NCBI RefSeq assembly: GCF_006715395.1
Contig: NZ_VFNC01000002.1
Location: 744,001 to 808,000 of the forward strand
DNA: 64,000 bases
Direction of reading: 5' to 3'
Source of the DNA: Streptomyces sp. SLBN-31
GTDB taxonomy: Bacteria > Actinomycetota > Actinomycetes > Streptomycetales > Streptomycetaceae
Shown: positions 60,621-64,000 of the stretch, one piece after another
Layout: each line of letters opens with the position of its first letter
Position numbering within the stretch: the first letter of the stretch is position 1
Program-made: the position numbers and the translations under genes
The notes under the pieces: generated by a model
Told to the model about the DNA's origin: nothing
Databases searched by the model: none
Seen by the model: the letters and a program-made list of their open reading frames with translations, nothing else

Positions 60621-61463
60621 CTATCGTCCGAGTTTGTACGGTGCCGGGCGGGACCCGGGGCCGAGCCGGTCCATGGCCCGCAGGATGTGTTTGGGCGGCA
60701 GTTGCCAGCGCACGCGTGCGGGGACGCAGCGCAGCAGGTTGCCCGTGGCGCGCAGGCGCAGGGTGACGGTCGCCGGTTTCGGCGCCGGTCTGCCGTACAG
60801 CTCGTGGGCGTACGGCGGCAGGGCGGCGTAGGCCAGTTGTGCCACGCGCCGCCACAGCACCTCGCGCGCCGGGACCAGGAGGGGATGCGTCGGCGGGCGG
60901 AGCAGGAAGTCGTCCACCTCGCGTGCCTCGGGTCCGACGGCGAGTTCGGGGCGGACCTTGTCGAAGTAGGCGTTCATCTCCGCCTGGTTCGCGGGTACGG
61001 CGTCCGGGTCGAGGCCCACCAGGCGGGCGCTGACGCGGTGTTCGCCGATGTAGCGGTCGGCCTCGGCGTCGGTGAGGCGGAAGCCGGAGCGGCGCACGAC
61101 CTGCAGATAGGAGTCGATCTCGGCGCAGTGCACCCACAGCAGCAGCTCTGGTTCGTCGACGCCGTACCGCTCCCCGGTGCCGGGGTCGACGGCCGACAGC
61201 ATCCGGTGGATCTTGCGGACCCGGGCGCCCGCCCGCTCGGCGGCCTCCGTGGTGCCGTAGGTCGTGGTGCCCACGAAGTCGGCGGTCCGCATCAGCCGCC
61301 CCCAGGCGTCATTGCGGAAGTCGGAGTTCTGCATGACTCCGCGCACCGCGCGTGGATGCAGGGCCTGGAGGTAGAGCGCGCGGATGCCGGCGACCCACAT
61401 CATCGGGTCGCCGTGCATCTGCCAGGTCACGGAGTTCGGCGTGAACAGCCCGGGATCACCCAT
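60621..61463 (-). CDS. MpaB-type oxygenase (DUF2236)
   Basis: 280 residues. The family's conserved blocks are present: YLQALHPRAVRGVMQNSDFR with its His, TTTYGTTEAAERAGARVRKI, and LLLWVHCAEIDSYLQVV with a second His, in the pattern of the haem-binding MpaB/latex-clearing family. These enzymes cut C=C bonds or act on terpenoid-like chains. It begins 9 bases after the stop of the acyl-CoA dehydrogenase, so it is probably in its operon and linked to lipid or isoprenoid degradation. No signal peptide. Confidence 0.75.
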   Translation of the reverse strand: MGDPGLFTPNSVTWQMHGDPMMWVAGIRALYLQALHPRAVRGVMQNSDFRNDAWGRLMRTADFVGTTTYGTTEAAERAGARVRKIHRMLSAVDPGTGERYGVDEPELLLWVHCAEIDSYLQVVRRSGFRLTDAEADRYIGEHRVSARLVGLDPDAVPANQAEMNAYFDKVRPELAVGPEAREVDDFLLRPPTHPLLVPAREVLWRRVAQLAYAALPPYAHELYGRPAPKPATVTLRLRATGNLLRCVPARVRWQLPPKHILRAMDRLGPGSRPAPYKLGR

Positions 61464-61472
61464 GCCCGCAGG

Positions 61473-62651
61473 CTAACGCCGTACCCGCGGCATCCCCAGG
61501 CCGATCCAGGAGATGATCTCCCGCTGGATCTCGTTGTTGCCGCCGCCGAAGGTGAAGATGACCGCCGAGCGGTAGCCGCGCTCCAGTTCGCCGTGGAGCA
61601 CCGCGCCCGCGGAGCCCTCCTTGAGGGCGCCCGCGGCGGCGACGATCTCCATCAGCCAGGCGTAGGCGTCCCGGCGGGCCTCGGAGCCGTAGACCTTGAC
61701 CGCGGAGGCGTCCTGCGGGGTGAGGGTGCCGTTCTGGACGGCGTTCACCATCTGCCAGTTGAGGAGCTTCATGGCGTCGAGCCTGGCGTGGGTCCGGGCC
61801 AGGAGGCGGCGCACCCAGGGCAGGTCGACGACGCGGCGGCCGTCGGCGAGTTTGGTCTCCATGGCCCAGCGCTGCACGTCGTGCAGGGCGCGGATGGCCA
61901 TGGTGCCGTGGGCGGCCAGGGTGACGCGCTCGTGGTTGAGCTGGTTGGTGATCAGCCGCCAGCCCTCGTTCTCGGCGCCGACGCGGCGGGAGACTGGGAC
62001 GCGGACGTTCTCGTAGTAGCTGGCGGTGGTGTCGTGGGAGGCGAGGGTGGTGATGACGGTGCAGGAGTAGCCGGGATCGGTGGTGGGGACCAGCAGCATG
62101 GTGATGCCCTTGTGGGGCGGGGCGTCCGGGTCCGTGCGGGTGGCGAGCCACACCCAGTCGGCGGTGTCGCCGTTGGTCGTCCAGATCTTCTGCCCGTTGA
62201 CGACGTACTCGTCGCCGTCGCGCACCGCGCGGGTCTTGAGCGAGGCGAGGTCGGTGCCGGCGTCGGGTTCGCTGTAGCCGATGGCGAAGTCGATCTCGCC
62301 GGAGAGGACCTTGGGCAGGAAGTACGCCTTCTGCTCGTCCGTGCCGTACCGCATGATCGTGGGGCCGACGGTGTTGAGCGCCATGAGCGGCAGCGGGACG
62401 CCGGCCTGGGCGGCCTCGTCGAAGAAGATGAACTGCTCCATCGCCGTCAGGCCGCGGCCGCCGTACTCCTCGGGCCAGCCCACGCCGAGCCAGTGATCGG
62501 TGCCGAGACGACGGATCGTCTCGCGGTAGAAGCGTTTCTGCGCGGCGGGGTCGGCGTGCCGGGCGTAGGCGTTGTCCGGTACCAGCTCGGCGAAGTAGTC
62601 GCGCAGTTCGGCACGCAGCCGCTGCTGCTCGGGCGTGTATTCGAGGTGCAC
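61473..62651 (-). CDS. FadE26/ChsE4-like acyl-CoA dehydrogenase
   Basis: 392 residues from GTG 62651 (GGAGG 4 bases upstream; this start aligns with the LEYTPEQQRLRAELRDYF beginning of FadE26). IGYSEPDAGTDLASLKT, VVNGQKIWTTNGDTADW, NQLNHERVTL with Glu241 at the catalytic position assigned to ChsE4 Glu247, and FTFGGGNNEIQREIISWIGL follow the family. ChsE4 works as a heterotetramer with ChsE5 (FadE27); no partner gene is in the window. A KstR-type dyad lies 44-57 bases upstream. First gene of a probable operon with the MpaB-like oxygenase. Confidence 0.8.
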   Translation of the reverse strand: MHLEYTPEQQRLRAELRDYFAELVPDNAYARHADPAAQKRFYRETIRRLGTDHWLGVGWPEEYGGRGLTAMEQFIFFDEAAQAGVPLPLMALNTVGPTIMRYGTDEQKAYFLPKVLSGEIDFAIGYSEPDAGTDLASLKTRAVRDGDEYVVNGQKIWTTNGDTADWVWLATRTDPDAPPHKGITMLLVPTTDPGYSCTVITTLASHDTTASYYENVRVPVSRRVGAENEGWRLITNQLNHERVTLAAHGTMAIRALHDVQRWAMETKLADGRRVVDLPWVRRLLARTHARLDAMKLLNWQMVNAVQNGTLTPQDASAVKVYGSEARRDAYAWLMEIVAAAGALKEGSAGAVLHGELERGYRSAVIFTFGGGNNEIQREIISWIGLGMPRVRR

Positions 62652-62694
62652 GGCGCCTCCAGGCATCCCAGGCCGGTCCTGACGGCGCACACCG

Positions 62695-62708
62695 TAGAAC
62701 GTGTTCCA
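62695..62708. promoter_or_regulatory. KstR-type operator before the FadE26-like gene
   Basis: TAGAACGTGTTCCA fits the TNNAAC-NN-GTTNNA core published for the mycobacterial cholesterol repressor KstR; the arms are symmetric except the outermost pair (TAGAAC/GTTCCA). It is 44-57 bases from the GTG, in promoter position. Confidence 0.6.
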
Positions 62709-62760
62709 GTAATTGGGAATGGCGAGGGTGCCCGAGGGTGCGGAATGAGCCGGGCCGGGG

Positions 62761-63135
62761 TCAGTTCAGGGTGGCGAGGAAGTCCGTGCACGCCTGCGCG
62801 CACTCCCGGCAGGCCTTGGCGCCGTCCTCGGTGCCGGCCAGCCGGTCGAAGGCGTGCGCGGCCTCCAGGCACACCGTGCGGCACCATTCCACCTGGATGC
62901 GGATTCCCGCCTCGTCCAGGCGGTTCTGCTCGGAGAGCACACGACAGGTCGCGTCGCACACCTCCGCGCACATGATGCCCTTGCGTCGTACGAGTTCCTG
63001 CTCCTCCGTGCCGTCCGGGTCCACGAGGCTCGCGCGCAGAGCACACGCGCGTGCGCACTCCGTGCACGCCTGAGCGCACGCGAAGCGGTCCTCCAGGAAC
63101 TGGAAGAGCTCCTGCTGGGTCGTTGTCGAAGTCAC
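62761..63135 (-). CDS. Cytosolic four-helix copper-storage protein (Csp3/DUF326-like)
   Basis: 124 residues from GTG 63135; earlier starts (GTG 63240) would add an unrelated tail. Twelve cysteines are placed along four helices: C20, C24, C27, C31 (ACAQACTECARAC), C56, C60, C64, C85, C89 and C109, C112, C116. This CxxxC/CxxC spacing is that of Csp proteins, which hold many Cu(I) ions inside a four-helix bundle. A cytosolic homologue gives copper tolerance in S. lividans. No signal peptide, so it is a cytosolic form. Confidence 0.8.
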   Translation of the reverse strand: MTSTTTQQELFQFLEDRFACAQACTECARACALRASLVDPDGTEEQELVRRKGIMCAEVCDATCRVLSEQNRLDEAGIRIQVEWCRTVCLEAAHAFDRLAGTEDGAKACRECAQACTDFLATLN

Positions 63136-63315
63136 CCGGTTCGGGTAGCCGCGGCCCGCGCCGTCAAACACGGTGTCGCCGGTGGCCGTGCCGTTCGCGT
63201 CACCCGCGGCGAGCCGGGCCGCCTCACGCGTCACCTGCACAGAGCCGCGGCCGTCTCACGCGCCCCCGCGGAGAGCGGGCCGGTTCACGTGTCGGGCTCG
63301 GGGTACTCGCGGGTC

Positions 63316-63678
63316 ATGAACAGCGCATCGATGCACATCGCCGCAAGCAGCGCCTCCGCGATGGGTCTCATCGCGGCCGGTGTCGTGGTCGTGGCCCTGC
63401 TGATGGGCGCCTTCTGGATGGGCTCGCGCATCCGCCGCCGGGAGCCCGGTCCGCCGCGCCCGGAGGAGCAGCCCCATCTGCCGGACGGGGGTCCCGTCCG
63501 CGAGGTCCGGGAGGTCCGGGAGGCCGACGAGGTACCCCGCTCCGACACCCGGCTGACCCCGCACGAGCTGCCGGGCCACGGCAACTCGCCGACCCGTTCC
63601 TCCGCCTCGCAGGAACGCCCGCGCTGGACCGGGGGCAACAGCGGGTCGTTCGGCAGCGGGAGCCCGGGCGGACACTGA
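63316..63678 (+). CDS. DUF6479-type single-pass membrane protein
   Basis: 120 residues. One hydrophobic helix (ASAMGLIAAGVVVVALLMGAF) is followed by a basic stop-transfer (MGSRIRRREPGPPRPEEQP) and a polar tail with a repeat REVREVREADEVPR, then TPHELPGHGNSPTRSSASQE. This is the pattern of the Streptomyces-specific DUF6479 family, of unknown role. ATG 63316 is chosen over 63331, but neither has a strong ribosome site. It precedes the last gene by 42 bases and may be co-transcribed. Confidence 0.65.
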   Translation: MNSASMHIAASSASAMGLIAAGVVVVALLMGAFWMGSRIRRREPGPPRPEEQPHLPDGGPVREVREVREADEVPRSDTRLTPHELPGHGNSPTRSSASQERPRWTGGNSGSFGSGSPGGH

Positions 63679-63720
63679 TCCCGCGGCCTTCCACCGCCCT
63701 CCCGAGAGGAAGTGAGAGCC

Positions 63721-64000
63721 ATGACCGACCCCGCCCGCAGCACCCTGCCGCTGCCCGACTACGACCACCTTCCGCTGGGCGGCCTGGAGAGCCGGGTGCG
63801 GTCGCTGACCGCCGACGAGGTCGACGCGCTGCTCACCTACGAACGCTCGCACGCCGACCGGCGGCCGGTGACCGAAGTGCTGTCGGCCCGGCTGGAGCAG
63901 CTGCGTGCCGGCGCCGAGCCCACCGGGGGCGACCCCACGGCCCTGCGTCCCGAGCAGCACGGCCGGACCACGGGCTCCCCGGTCTCTCCGGCGACCTCCC
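63721..64000 (+). CDS. Hypothetical protein (DUF8129-like), cut by the window end
   Basis: The frame from ATG 63721 (AGAGGAAG upstream) is open to the last base, 93 codons visible. LPLPDYDHLPLGGLESRVRS followed by LTADEVDALLTYERSHADRR and VLSARLEQLRAGAEPTGGDP match small Streptomyces proteins with a short helical domain and low-complexity tail. I recall them under DUF8129, with no function assigned. The C-terminal part is outside the window. Confidence 0.6.
   Translation, partial: MTDPARSTLPLPDYDHLPLGGLESRVRSLTADEVDALLTYERSHADRRPVTEVLSARLEQLRAGAEPTGGDPTALRPEQHGRTTGSPVSPATS

Overview
The window is about 72% GC, with third-position GC bias, GTG/TTG starts, rare TTA codons and several Streptomyces-type families (an SsgA-like protein, an NsdA/NsdB-like regulator, a DUF397 protein, a DUF6479 protein, a baeRF3-type protein). 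It is most simply read as Streptomyces chromosome, probably an arm or accessory-rich part: I see no rRNA, tRNA, ribosomal-protein or replication gene. All calls come from reading the sequence and from memory of the families; nothing was searched.

Layout. 1-5.9 kb: the end of a ROK regulator, a secreted GH2 exo-glucosaminidase behind a promoter and palindrome, a secreted hydrolase-like protein and a small stress membrane protein. 6-8.6 kb: SDR, GNAT and deaminase housekeeping-type enzymes. 8.6-13.7 kb: the most unusual locus, a membrane PAS-GGDEF-EAL c-di-GMP protein that continues without a stop into a complete PLP-dependent alpha-oxoamine synthase, followed 5 bases later by an NNMT-type methyltransferase carrying a TTA codon. 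13.9-18.0 kb: a secreted alpha/beta hydrolase, a divergent MarR/thioesterase pair around a perfect palindrome, a fused relic of arcD and arcA, and a baeRF3-type protein. 18.0-25.5 kb: development-linked genes (SsgA-like, PP2C phosphatase with two TTA codons, NsdA/NsdB-like regulator, APH-like kinase with a TTA codon, secreted amidase).

25.5-31.2 kb: a hypothetical protein, a large LuxR ATPase regulator, a CGNR regulator, a MITE-like inverted-repeat element, a double universal stress protein and an orphan DUF397 protein. 31.3-37.0 kb: a divergent cluster whose members match, in kind and length, mycobacterial FadD19, EchA19, the Rv3521 OB-fold protein, Ltp4 and Ltp3, that is, part of a sterol side-chain degradation pathway. 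A 26-bp operator between its two halves recurs at 51.7 kb in front of a nitronate monooxygenase/acyl-CoA ligase operon, and at 61.5-62.7 kb there is a FadE26 (ChsE4)-like dehydrogenase with a KstR-type site. Together these suggest scattered lipid/sterol catabolism under at least two regulators.

37-48 kb: a membrane sulfatase-type enzyme, an excalibur-domain protein, PaaK followed by a ~117-bp tandem repeat array, a purple-acid-phosphatase-like enzyme, a fatty acyl-CoA ligase, and an Ntn-hydrolase acylase with a TTA codon in its signal peptide. 48-64 kb: a lipoprotein, the second acyl-CoA operon, a Tat-exported beta-lactamase-fold hydrolase with an ankyrin protein, an AKR/TetR divergon with twin operators, a methyltransferase/FAD-oxidoreductase pair, a Ser/Thr kinase with eight TPR units, an MpaB-type oxygenase, a Csp-like copper protein, and two small Streptomyces proteins, the last cut by the window end.
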